The notes under the pieces are model-generated. The model searched no databases and was not told the origin of the DNA. It saw only the letters and a program-made list of their open reading frames with translations. Shown here in pieces: positions 9,009 through 16,705 of a stretch of 64,000 bases of DNA. This stretch comes from Pseudomonas cremoricolorata (GTDB lineage Bacteria; Pseudomonadota; Gammaproteobacteria; Pseudomonadales; Pseudomonadaceae). A program made the translations under genes and the position numbers. Location of the stretch: NCBI RefSeq assembly GCF_000759535.1, contig NZ_CP009455.1, positions 2,418,001-2,482,000 of the forward strand, given 5' to 3'. Every line of letters begins with the position of its first letter. The first letter of the stretch is position 1.

Positions 9009-9994
9009 GCGTGCAGATCAACGTCCTCACCGGTTTTCTCGGCAGCGGCAAGACCACCTTGCTGCAACGGGTGCTGGTCAACGAAGACATGGGCGAAACA
9101 GCGCTGCTGATCAACGAATTCGGCGAGGTCGGCATCGACCACCTGCTGGTGCAGGAAATCGCCCCCAACACTGTGCTGCTGCCCAGCGGCTGCGTGTGCT
9201 GTTCGGTACGCGGCGACCTGAAGCAGGCGCTGATCGACCTGCACGACAAACGCAGCCGCGGCCTCATTCCAGCGTTTCGCCGGGTGTTGCTGGAAACCAC
9301 CGGCCTGGCCGACCCGGCGCCGATCCTTGCCACCTTGCAGCGCGACCCGCAACTGCGCGGACGTTATCACCTGGGGCTGCTGGTGACTGTGGTCGATGCC
9401 AAGCATGCCGCGTTGCAAGAACGGCTGCACCCCGAATGGCTGGGCCAGGTCACGGCCGCCGACCGCCTGCTGGTGAGCAAGGTCGACCGCGTCGATGGGC
9501 AGGCGGTGAGCGAGCTGATGAAGCATCTGCACACCCTCAACCCGGCTGCGACCGTGGCGCTGACCAGTGCTGTGGTGGCGGGTGACCAACAGTTGCTCGG
9601 CGAGGGCCTGAGCAGCCGCCTGCCGGATGCCGAGGTGGCCAGATGGCAGCTGTTCGCCCCGACCCGTCAGCCGCGCCACGGCACGGCGCAGGTCTGCGCG
9701 CTGGAGTACGCCCAGCCGCTGGATTGGCTGGCGTTCGGGGTTTGGTTGTCGATGCTGCTAAGATGCCACGGCGAGCGCATCCTCCGGGTCAAAGGAATTC
9801 TCAACGTGATCGACGCCGAACAGCCCATCGTCATCCACGGTGTCCAGCACTGCCTGCATGCGCCGGTGCACCTCGAACACTGGCCGGGCGGCGAGCGCCG
9901 TTCGCGGCTGGTGATCATCGTCCGCGACCTCGACACCACGCTGCTGCGCCGCTCGTTCGACACCTTCCTGCAACGCCTGGGGCGGGCGGCATGA
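9005..9994 (+). CDS. CobW/COG0523 family GTPase, probable metallochaperone
   Basis: A 329-aa G3E GTPase. Walker A GFLGSGKTTLL at 10-20, switch region INEFGEVGID at 36-45, the metal-binding CxCC motif (CVCC, Cys63/65/66), ETTGLADPAPI, and an NKxD-type guanine motif read here as SKVD. A CobW C-terminal domain follows. Members deliver or insert zinc, cobalt or other metals into target enzymes in a GTP-dependent way. Placement in an operon with a metal-dependent hydrolase makes that enzyme the obvious client (inference). It is coupled by 4-bp overlaps to the MCGLCG protein upstream and to the binding-protein-like gene downstream. Confidence 0.88.
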   Translation: MSVQINVLTGFLGSGKTTLLQRVLVNEDMGETALLINEFGEVGIDHLLVQEIAPNTVLLPSGCVCCSVRGDLKQALIDLHDKRSRGLIPAFRRVLLETTGLADPAPILATLQRDPQLRGRYHLGLLVTVVDAKHAALQERLHPEWLGQVTAADRLLVSKVDRVDGQAVSELMKHLHTLNPAATVALTSAVVAGDQQLLGEGLSSRLPDAEVARWQLFAPTRQPRHGTAQVCALEYAQPLDWLAFGVWLSMLLRCHGERILRVKGILNVIDAEQPIVIHGVQHCLHAPVHLEHWPGGERRSRLVIIVRDLDTTLLRRSFDTFLQRLGRAA

Positions 9995-11175
9995 GTCAAC
10001 CGCTGACCTTACGCGTGCTTGGCACCTCGGTGACGCTGCTCGAATCGATTCGCCTGCGCGCCGAGCAGGCGCTGGGCATTCGCATCGACTACCAGGTGCA
10101 CGACGTGCAGACCGTGCAGCGCATCGCCCTGATGCACCCGGAACGCTACGACCTCTACGACCAGTGGTTCCACAGCATGGACTTCGTCTGGCCGGCGGGG
10201 GCGATCCAGCCCATCGACGTGCGCCAGATCGATGCCTGGGGTGAAATCAACGGCCTGGCCAAGCACGGCAGGTTGCACCCAGACGACCCGCTGGCCGGTG
10301 GCAGCCTGCCCTGCGACAGGCTGTTCGTACAGCACGATGGCAGCCTCGGGCAGCGCCCCAGCCACTTCATCAGCATGCTGCCGCTGACCCACAACGCCGA
10401 CAGCTTTGCCTACCGTCCCGACCTGCTGCCGCCCGGATTTTCCTGCGAACAAGAGAGCTGGTCGTGGCTGGTCGACCCGGCCTGGTGCGGTCACGCGGCG
10501 CTGCAAAGCGACGCCGCGATCGGCGCGCTGGACGCTGCGCTGGCGGTACAGGCCAAGGGCCTGGCGCACTTCGAGGTGATCGGCAACCTGCGCCTGGATG
10601 AAATCGACCAGCTCTCCAGCGCCCTGATCAAACTGCAACGCCAAGGCCACTTCGCCGCCTTCTGGTCCGACGACCGAGACGCCGGCCAGCTCATGCTCGG
10701 GCCCAAGGTGCATATCGAAAGCGTTTGGTCGCCCGCGCTGATGCAACTGCACCGCGAAGGCATCCAGTACCGCCAGGCCGTGCCCAAGGAAGGCTACCGC
10801 GGCTGGTTCGGCGGCCTCTCGCTGTCGCGCGCCGTGCACGGGCCGGTCAAGGCGGCGGCCTATGCTTACTTGAACTGGTGGCTATCCGGCTGGCCCGGCG
10901 CGATGATGGCCCGCCAGGGCTTCTATATCTCCAACCCGCCGCGTGCCCGCGAACACCTGTCTGCCGCCGAATGGGACTACTGGTACGAAGGCAAACCCGC
11001 CACCGAACACCTGCCCGGCAGCGACGGCCAACCCCTGATCGAACCCGGCCAGATCCGCGAAGGCGGCTCCTACAGCCAGCGCGTCAGCCGCATCAGCGTG
11101 TGGAATGCGGTGATGGACGAGCATAACTATCTGGTGCGCAAGTGGGCGGATGTGTTGCGGGCTGGGCGGGGGTAG
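9991..11175 (+). CDS. Leaderless relative of extracellular solute-binding proteins (PotD type)
   Basis: A 394-aa protein whose fold signs are those of an ABC-transporter substrate-binding protein: an N-terminal beta-strand (LTLRVLGTSVTLLESI) and a C-terminal PotD-like segment (KAAAYAYLNWWLSGW, then RQGFYISNP). It has no signal peptide: the start is MSQPLTLRVL, fixed by a 4-bp overlap with the CobW stop, and no permease or ATPase gene lies nearby. It is therefore probably cytoplasmic, and may sense or hold the substrate or assist metal loading rather than serve transport. Alternatively its ABC partners are elsewhere and export is non-classical. Last gene of the run, 56 bp before the tRNA-Gly. 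Confidence 0.7.
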   Translation: MSQPLTLRVLGTSVTLLESIRLRAEQALGIRIDYQVHDVQTVQRIALMHPERYDLYDQWFHSMDFVWPAGAIQPIDVRQIDAWGEINGLAKHGRLHPDDPLAGGSLPCDRLFVQHDGSLGQRPSHFISMLPLTHNADSFAYRPDLLPPGFSCEQESWSWLVDPAWCGHAALQSDAAIGALDAALAVQAKGLAHFEVIGNLRLDEIDQLSSALIKLQRQGHFAAFWSDDRDAGQLMLGPKVHIESVWSPALMQLHREGIQYRQAVPKEGYRGWFGGLSLSRAVHGPVKAAAYAYLNWWLSGWPGAMMARQGFYISNPPRAREHLSAAEWDYWYEGKPATEHLPGSDGQPLIEPGQIREGGSYSQRVSRISVWNAVMDEHNYLVRKWADVLRAGRG

Positions 11176-11231
11176 GGTGTTGCTGATGGGGCGGGTAGGG
11201 GATTTGAGCTGAGGCGCTCTGGAGGAGAAGC

Positions 11232-11305
11232 TGGAGCGGGTAGAGGGAATCGAACCCTCAACTAAAGCTTGGGAAGCTTTCGTTTTGCCACTAAACTATA
11301 CCCGC
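11232..11305 (-). tRNA. tRNA-Gly (anticodon CCC)
   Basis: Read on the minus strand from 11305. Acceptor GCGGGTA pairs with TACCCGC, the D-arm is present, a 5-bp anticodon stem AAAGC/GCTTT encloses loop TTCCCAA (anticodon CCC), the T-arm GAGGGTTCGATTCCCTC is complete and CCA is encoded at 11234-11232. 74 nt in all. Its 3' end faces the imide cluster; phaG lies on the same strand upstream. tRNA-Gly(CCC) is a known integration target of ICEclc-type elements, but no integrase is seen here. Confidence 0.95.
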
Positions 11306-11419
11306 TTCGCAGTGCGACTTTTTACCAGAAGCCCCCGCCGATTGAAAGCGCCACGCTGAAATAATCCCTCTACCTTGCCTTTTCGCGCCCCTGCCGGGTG
11401 CCGCTTTCGTGTGCCCGGT

Positions 11420-12304
11420 TCAAAGCGCCAGGGCATGGCTGGCTGGGGTGTGGTGGGGGTGGCTGCGCGGAGCTCGCGGGGTGGGTTGCAGGAAGTCGAG
11501 CATGACCTGGCCGGTTTGCTCGCAGGCGAGCTTGTGTTCCATGTCGAGGAAGTGCCCGGCGGCGTCGATCACCGCGAACTGGCAGTCGGCGATGTGTCGG
11601 GCGAATTGCCGGGCGTCGTTGGCGGTGGTGTATTCGTCGTGTTCGCCGTTGATGAACAGCAGCGGGATGTCAATGTGGCGCCCGCCCTTGAGGGCGCGGT
11701 CGAGATCGTGGTCGAGCACCTGGCTGATGTGAAAGTGCATCTGCGCGTATTCGTGGCGGTCGAGGCTGCTGACGTGGCGATAGTTGAAACGCTTGAACAG
11801 CGACGGCAGGTGCTTACCGATGGTCTCGTTGACCAGATGGCCGATGCGCGGCCGGTCGCAACGGGCCAGGTACTGGCTGCCGCGGCTCAGGTAGTCGTGC
11901 ATCGGCGCGTTGATCAGCGGTGAGAACGAGCTGACGATGGCCTTGCCGATGCTGCGCGGGCGGTGGGCCAGGGCCAGCAATGCGCAGGCGCCACCCCAGG
12001 AGAACGACATCAGTTGGTCGGCGCCGAAGTGCTCGATCAGCTCCAGCAGAATGTGCGCTTCGGTCTCTTTGCTGAGCAGCCGCTCGTGGTGGTTGTGCGG
12101 CCGCGACTTGCCGGCGTACGGCTGGTCGTACAGCACCACGTTGCAGCGCGGGTGCAGGTTGCGCACGGTCTGGGCGAACGAGGCGGTGGTGGCCATCGAG
12201 CCGTTGACCAGGATGATGGTGTGCTCGGCCGCCTTGGCGCGATAGCACTCGGTGTAGACCCGGTACTGACCTTGAATATCAAGCACTGCGATTTCTGGCC
12301 GCAT
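11420..12304 (-). CDS. phaG: PhaG, (R)-3-hydroxyacyl-ACP:CoA transacylase / thioesterase
   Basis: A 294-aa alpha/beta-hydrolase-fold enzyme that diverts (R)-3-hydroxyacyl-ACP from fatty-acid synthesis toward medium-chain polyhydroxyalkanoate or 3-hydroxyacyl products. It closely matches the P. putida PhaG sequence as I know it from the start (MRPEIAVLDIQGQYRVYTE) through the nucleophile region SFSWGGA and the HFLDME motif near the end; it is also related to RhlA. The frame stays open upstream to 12748, but only from 12304 does the sequence look like PhaG, so this ATG is chosen. It stands alone between rsuA and the tRNA. Cytoplasmic. Confidence 0.93.
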   Translation of the reverse strand: MRPEIAVLDIQGQYRVYTECYRAKAAEHTIILVNGSMATTASFAQTVRNLHPRCNVVLYDQPYAGKSRPHNHHERLLSKETEAHILLELIEHFGADQLMSFSWGGACALLALAHRPRSIGKAIVSSFSPLINAPMHDYLSRGSQYLARCDRPRIGHLVNETIGKHLPSLFKRFNYRHVSSLDRHEYAQMHFHISQVLDHDLDRALKGGRHIDIPLLFINGEHDEYTTANDARQFARHIADCQFAVIDAAGHFLDMEHKLACEQTGQVMLDFLQPTPRAPRSHPHHTPASHALAL

Positions 12305-12402
12305 GTCGTCGACTCCTGGCGCAAAAAGGGCGTTCTCGACAGGCAGGGTGCGTGGGGTTTGTGACAGGCAGAGGGGCGCGGGTGAGAGCGCCGACGAGCG
12401 TG

Positions 12403-13095
12403 CTACACCGAGGCGATTTCTGCAGCGGTCAGCGGTCGGAACTGCCCTGGCGCCAGCTCGGCGTCCAGCACGATCGCGCCCATGCGCTCGCGGTGCAGGG
12501 CCGTGACCTTGTTGTCGAAGTGGCCGAACATGCGTTTGACCTGGTGGTAGCGGCCTTCGAACAAGGTCAGGCGCGCCTTGCGCGGGGCGAGGATGTCGAG
12601 CTGCGCGGGGAGGGTGGTGAGGTCTTCGAAGGCGAAGTAGAAACCCTCGCGGAAGCGTTCGACGTAGTGCGCTTCGATGACGTTTTCTGTCTCGACCCAG
12701 TAGGTCTTGGGTTGCTTGGTCCGCGGCTGGGTCAGGCGTCGCGACCACTGGCCATCGTTGGTCAGCAGCAGCAACCCTGTGGTGTTGAAGTCGAGCCGAC
12801 CGGCAATGTGCAGGCCCTCGCGCAGCGGCTCGGGCAGCAGGTCTAGGACCGTGCGGTGCTCGCCATCGACGGTGGCGCTGACGCAGCCAGCGGGCTTGTG
12901 CAGCATCAGGTATCGCGCCGGCGGCCCGCTGTGCAGCAACTGGCCGTCGACCTCGACCTGGCTGAACACCCGCACTTCAGTGCGCGGATCGTCCGTCACC
13001 TGGCCATCGACCCGCACGCGTTTGTGCGCCAGCAACAGGCGCACCTGCTGGCGGTTATAGCAAGGCAGGTTGGCGAGAAATCGGTCGAGGCGCAT
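12403..13095 (-). CDS. rsuA: 16S rRNA pseudouridine synthase, RsuA type
   Basis: A 230-aa enzyme with an N-terminal S4 RNA-binding domain (MRLDRFLANL to about residue 60) and a pseudouridine synthase domain whose catalytic Asp lies in GRLDFNTTGLLLL. The RYHQVKRMF segment near the C-terminus is typical. RsuA makes pseudouridine 516 in 16S rRNA. It is 37 bp downstream of the CWC protein gene on the same strand. RluE/RluB are possible alternatives, but size and S4 domain favour RsuA. Confidence 0.87.
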   Translation of the reverse strand: MRLDRFLANLPCYNRQQVRLLLAHKRVRVDGQVTDDPRTEVRVFSQVEVDGQLLHSGPPARYLMLHKPAGCVSATVDGEHRTVLDLLPEPLREGLHIAGRLDFNTTGLLLLTNDGQWSRRLTQPRTKQPKTYWVETENVIEAHYVERFREGFYFAFEDLTTLPAQLDILAPRKARLTLFEGRYHQVKRMFGHFDNKVTALHRERMGAIVLDAELAPGQFRPLTAAEIASV

Positions 13096-13132
13096 GGTCG
13101 GGGCGTGCTGGCTGGGGTGAAGGCGCCGCAGT

Positions 13133-13354
13133 CTAGCGCTTTGTCGCCGCCTGCGCTGCTTGCAATTGCGCCTCGACCTGGGCGCACGCGGGGCACAGGC
13201 ACTGGCTGTTGCGCAGCTCGGCCGGCAAGGCTTCGAGCACTGCTGGGTCGATGCTCACCGCATAGCACCAGCACGGCTGGGTGGCCCGTTGCGGATCGGC
13301 CAGGGCGCAGTCGTTGAGTGCGCCGCAGGCCGGGCAGTGTCTGGCGTCAGGCAT
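13133..13354 (-). CDS. Small cysteine-rich CWC protein
   Basis: A 73-aa protein with seven cysteines arranged as CPAC (residues 7-10), C16, CWC (28-30) and C-LCPAC near residues 52-57, a pattern suggesting bound zinc. It fits the 'cysteine-rich CWC' family of unknown function. The start ATG lies inside the end of the diguanylate cyclase gene (8-bp overlap), so the two are co-transcribed and probably translationally coupled. No hint of enzymatic function. Confidence 0.8.
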   Translation of the reverse strand: MPDARHCPACGALNDCALADPQRATQPCWCYAVSIDPAVLEALPAELRNSQCLCPACAQVEAQLQAAQAATKR

Positions 13355-14837
13355 GTTCGCGGCTCGTACGTTCGCTGCACACCCGGTTGCGCCCGCCCTG
13401 CTTGGCCCGGTACAGCGCGTGGTCGGCGCGGCTGATCAGGCTTTGCAATTGATCGCCCGCTTGCAGGCGGGTCAGGCCGATGCTGGTGGTCAGTTGCAGC
13501 GAGCGGTCTTCGAAGACGAAGCGCGCCTGCTCGGTGCGCAGGCGGATTTTCTCCGCGACCTGCAGCGCGCCGGCCTCGTCGACATCACGCAACAGCACGA
13601 TGAATTCCTCGCCGCCCCAGCGGCACAGCACGTCGGCTTGACGCAGGCTGCCCTGCAGAACCAGGGCGAACTGGCTCAACACGGCATCACCCGCCAGGTG
13701 CCCATGGGTGTCGTTGAGGGCTTTGAAATGATCCAGGTCGATCAGCAGCGCCACCAGCGTCGACTGCTCGCGCTGGGCTTGTTGCAAGGCCTGTTCGGCG
13801 AGCAGGTCGAAGCTGCGCCGGTTGGGCAGGCCGGTGAGGCTGTCGAGGGTCGCCAGCGCTTCAGTGTTGTCCTGATGGCGCTTGATCATGGCGTTGAGCA
13901 GCGACAGCACCACGAGGGTGATCATCGCGCAGATGGTCAGGTTGATGTACAGCGACTCGCGAATGCGGTCCAGCGCGCCAGTCTCGCGCTTGTCGACCAT
14001 CAGGTACCAGTTCAGTTCGGGCAGCAGACGCACGTTGAGGAAGTGACTATGGCCTTCGGCGTCTTCATAACTGTGGCTGCCCGGGGTCGGACTCGGCATG
14101 CGCTCAGAGAGGTTGCGCAATGCGGGGCTGGCACTCATCAGGTCACCGACCCGCAGCCCATGGGGGCCGCCTTCGGAGGCGGTGAGCAGAACCTTGCCCT
14201 CGGCGTCGGTGAAGAACACCGAGCGTTGATAGCGGCGCTGGTACTGGTCGATCAGGCGGATCACCGCATCCACGCTCAGGCCCACGCCAGCGGCGCCGAT
14301 GAAGCGTTGCTGGTAGTCGAGCACGCGGTAGTTGATGAACACGGTCAGGGTGTCCTGGTTGGCCATGTCCAGGTCGACGTTGGTTTCGTACGGCGCGCTG
14401 CCGTCGCGCAGGCGGAAGTACCAGGCATCACGCCAGGCCTGGGGATCGACCTTCTTCAGCACGCCCTTGGCCTGGTAATAGGTGCGGCTGGCGTCGGAGA
14501 CGAGAAATGCGGTGAAGGTGTTCTGCCCGGCCATGACTTCACCCAGATAACGAGTGATGCGCTCGGCATCCTGCTCGCCGGCCAGCAGCCAGTCGCGCAG
14601 GAAGGTGTCCTGGGCCATCATCGAAGAGATCTGCACCGGTCGCAGCAGGTCTTTCTGGATTTCCGAATAGACGGTGTCTGAGGTCAGCGGCAGCTCGGTG
14701 TTGATGATGCCGTCGCGGATCGCCCCGCGTGAGGCGAGGTAGCTCAGCAGCGAGGTCGCGAAAAAACCGCAGCTCAGCAGCATCAGCAGGGTGAGGATCA
14801 ACGTACGCTGCGAGAACAGGGCGGAACGAGGCGGCAT
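13347..14837 (-). CDS. Membrane diguanylate cyclase with periplasmic sensor domain
   Basis: A 496-aa protein with a transmembrane segment near residues 12-33, a periplasmic dCache-like sensor of about 250 residues, a second transmembrane segment near 285-310 and a GGDEF domain. The active site reads WGGEEF (GGEEF at 408-412), an active form, and an inhibitory I-site RQAD sits five residues before it, so product feedback is expected. It makes cyclic di-GMP in response to an unknown external signal. No EAL domain. First gene of the run that continues with the CWC protein and rsuA. Confidence 0.9.
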   Translation of the reverse strand: MPPRSALFSQRTLILTLLMLLSCGFFATSLLSYLASRGAIRDGIINTELPLTSDTVYSEIQKDLLRPVQISSMMAQDTFLRDWLLAGEQDAERITRYLGEVMAGQNTFTAFLVSDASRTYYQAKGVLKKVDPQAWRDAWYFRLRDGSAPYETNVDLDMANQDTLTVFINYRVLDYQQRFIGAAGVGLSVDAVIRLIDQYQRRYQRSVFFTDAEGKVLLTASEGGPHGLRVGDLMSASPALRNLSERMPSPTPGSHSYEDAEGHSHFLNVRLLPELNWYLMVDKRETGALDRIRESLYINLTICAMITLVVLSLLNAMIKRHQDNTEALATLDSLTGLPNRRSFDLLAEQALQQAQREQSTLVALLIDLDHFKALNDTHGHLAGDAVLSQFALVLQGSLRQADVLCRWGGEEFIVLLRDVDEAGALQVAEKIRLRTEQARFVFEDRSLQLTTSIGLTRLQAGDQLQSLISRADHALYRAKQGGRNRVCSERTSREHA

Positions 14838-15049
14838 GATCTTCCCATGATGTGTGCCAAGGCGCCCATTCTAGAGAGAAGGGCGAAAAATCACCGCATG
14901 TTTTTCAGGGCTGTAACAGCTGTTTCAAATTATTGCGATAATGGCACTGAATCCTGTTCCAACAGTCTTACCCAGCGTCGACCTTCGTCCTGCCGGTCGA
15001 CGCCCTTCAGCGTCGCTGAGTCGGGCATCCTAGCGGTCGGGAGGCCGCC

Positions 15050-15448
15050 ATGTACCCTCGAATCATCTTCATCACCGTGCTGACGTTGTTCGCCACCGCG
15101 TGCGCGCCGTACCAGGGTGGCGGTTACTACCGCACCGAGGTCTACCAGGCCGAGCCTGAGGTTTATCCTGGGTATTACCGCAGCGACCGCTACTACGTAG
15201 TGCCCCAGCAGCGCTATTACTATTCGCCCGAGCCACGCTATCGGCCGGCGCCGCCGGGCTACTATCGAGCGGTGCCAGGGCCGCGCTACTACCGGCCCTA
15301 TCCACCCCCACAGATGGTGCCCTGGCGCGGCGGTGGCCGCGGTGATCACGGCCACCGCCATCGGCATGACTACGGACGCGACCGCGAGCGACATGATTAC
15401 CGCCACCCACCGGGCCCGCCAGGCCCAGGCGGCTGGCCGGGCCGTTAG
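15050..15448 (+). CDS. Tyr/Pro/His-rich small lipoprotein
   Basis: A 132-aa predicted lipoprotein. The N-terminus is a hydrophobic signal (IIFITVLTLFATAC) with lipid-attachment Cys18. The mature part is low-complexity: 21 tyrosines, many as YY pairs, many prolines and arginines, then a His/Arg/Asp-rich segment (GHRHRHDYGRDRERHDYRH) and a Pro/Gly tail. Function unknown; surface or outer-membrane attachment is expected. GGGAGG precedes ATG 15050. It is a lone gene, convergent with the enoyl-CoA hydratase-like gene 20 bp away. A 180-aa frame on the opposite strand here is an artefact of its composition. Confidence 0.75.
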   Translation: MYPRIIFITVLTLFATACAPYQGGGYYRTEVYQAEPEVYPGYYRSDRYYVVPQQRYYYSPEPRYRPAPPGYYRAVPGPRYYRPYPPPQMVPWRGGGRGDHGHRHRHDYGRDRERHDYRHPPGPPGPGGWPGR

Positions 15449-15468
15449 CATGGCCGGCAAGGCCCGCG

Positions 15469-16578
15469 TCAATGGGCGAGGTCTGCCAGCGGGTGGCGGC
15501 CCTCCCAGGCCTTGCTGAAATGCGCCTCGACCACCGCCGCCGGCACCTGCGCCACATCCGGCCAGTGCCAGCGTGGCGCGTGGTCCTTGTCGATCAGCCG
15601 GGCGCGCACGCCTTCGGCGAATTCCGGATGGCGGCAGCAGTTCAGGCTCATGGTGTAGTCCATTTGCAGTGTCTCGCTGAGTGACAGGTGCCGCGCGCGC
15701 TGGGACTGTTCCCAGATCAGGTGTGCGGTCAGCGGACAGCCACGCTGCAACTGCTCGCCGGCTGCGGCCAGCAGCGGGTCAGGGTGATGGCGCAGCCCGG
15801 CCAGGGCGCGCCAGGCCGAGGGCGCGTCGCTGACATCCAGCAGTTCATCGATCAGCCCGCGCCGCGGCAGCCACTGGGCGACCGGCAACTGTGCGCTGGC
15901 GCAGCGATGTCCGGCGCGCAGCAGGCTGTTCAGTTGCAGTGCGGTTTGTTCTTGCCAGTTCACTTGCAGCAGTTCATCGAGCAGTTCTGCTTGCTTGTCA
16001 TCCGCCCAGACCCGATCCGCCAGGCCCAGGTCAAGGGCATCGCGGGCGTTGATCGGCGCGCCCGTCAACGCCAGGAATACACCCAGCTTGCCCGGCAGTC
16101 GCCCCAGAAAGCGGCTGGCGCCGACATCCGGGTACAAACCGATGCTGATTTCCGGCATCGCCAACCGGCTACTGGGGGTGACGATGCGCACCCCGGCGCC
16201 TTGCAGCAAGCCCATGCCACCGCCCAGCACGTGGCCGTGGGCCCAGCACAGCAAGGGTTTGCGGTAGGTGTGCAGGTGGTAGTCGAGGCTGTACTCGGCG
16301 GCGAAGAACTGCGCCGCCTCGGCCGGTACGCAGCCCGGCTGGCGAAGACAGGCCGTGGCCAGGGTGCGCACATCGCCGCCGGCGCAGAAGGCTTTGCGGC
16401 CGTTGCCGCGCAGCAGCACACAGACCACATTCGGGTCATCGGCCCAGGCGCGCAATTGCTGGTCGAGGGTTTCGATCATGCCCAGGGTCAGGGCATTGAG
16501 GCTGTTCGGGGCGTCGAGGGTGGCGACGCCGATACCAGCACCATCGGCGCCGGCCAGGACTTGGCAGAGAACGGACAT
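15469..16578 (-). CDS. Enoyl-CoA hydratase/isomerase family, 3-hydroxyisobutyryl-CoA hydrolase-like
   Basis: A 369-aa crotonase-fold enzyme. Oxyanion-hole segments are KAFCAGGDVRTL (about 60-72) and GHVLGGGMGLLQG; an EISIGLYPDVGASRFL segment follows. The length and the C-terminal extension (NCCRHPEFAEGVRARLIDKD) are those of 3-hydroxyisobutyryl-CoA hydrolases of valine breakdown rather than of 260-aa enoyl-CoA hydratases. The ATG at 16578 is chosen because GAGGAGG lies just upstream. Divergent from ung. No other valine-pathway gene is nearby, so the true acyl-CoA is uncertain. Confidence 0.85.
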   Translation of the reverse strand: MSVLCQVLAGADGAGIGVATLDAPNSLNALTLGMIETLDQQLRAWADDPNVVCVLLRGNGRKAFCAGGDVRTLATACLRQPGCVPAEAAQFFAAEYSLDYHLHTYRKPLLCWAHGHVLGGGMGLLQGAGVRIVTPSSRLAMPEISIGLYPDVGASRFLGRLPGKLGVFLALTGAPINARDALDLGLADRVWADDKQAELLDELLQVNWQEQTALQLNSLLRAGHRCASAQLPVAQWLPRRGLIDELLDVSDAPSAWRALAGLRHHPDPLLAAAGEQLQRGCPLTAHLIWEQSQRARHLSLSETLQMDYTMSLNCCRHPEFAEGVRARLIDKDHAPRWHWPDVAQVPAAVVEAHFSKAWEGRHPLADLAH

Positions 16579-16705
16579 GGACTTCCTCCTCAGGTCGTTG
16601 CTCCAGTATGGCTGGCAGAACCGATCCTGCCCGGCGCCGGTCGGATGAATTGACATTGCGGCCACGCTTTCCTAGGGTCGCGCCCCTCTGATTCTGGATT
16701 TTCCT

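Noticed and set aside
12305..12748. N-terminal extension of phaG, which stays open upstream
   Set aside because: The extension overlaps rsuA in another frame and has an Arg/Pro/Ala-rich shadow composition; PhaG similarity begins at 12304.
14930..15472. 180-residue minus-strand frame opposite the Tyr-rich lipoprotein
   Set aside because: The plus-strand gene has a signal peptide, lipobox and ribosome site; the minus frame has none.
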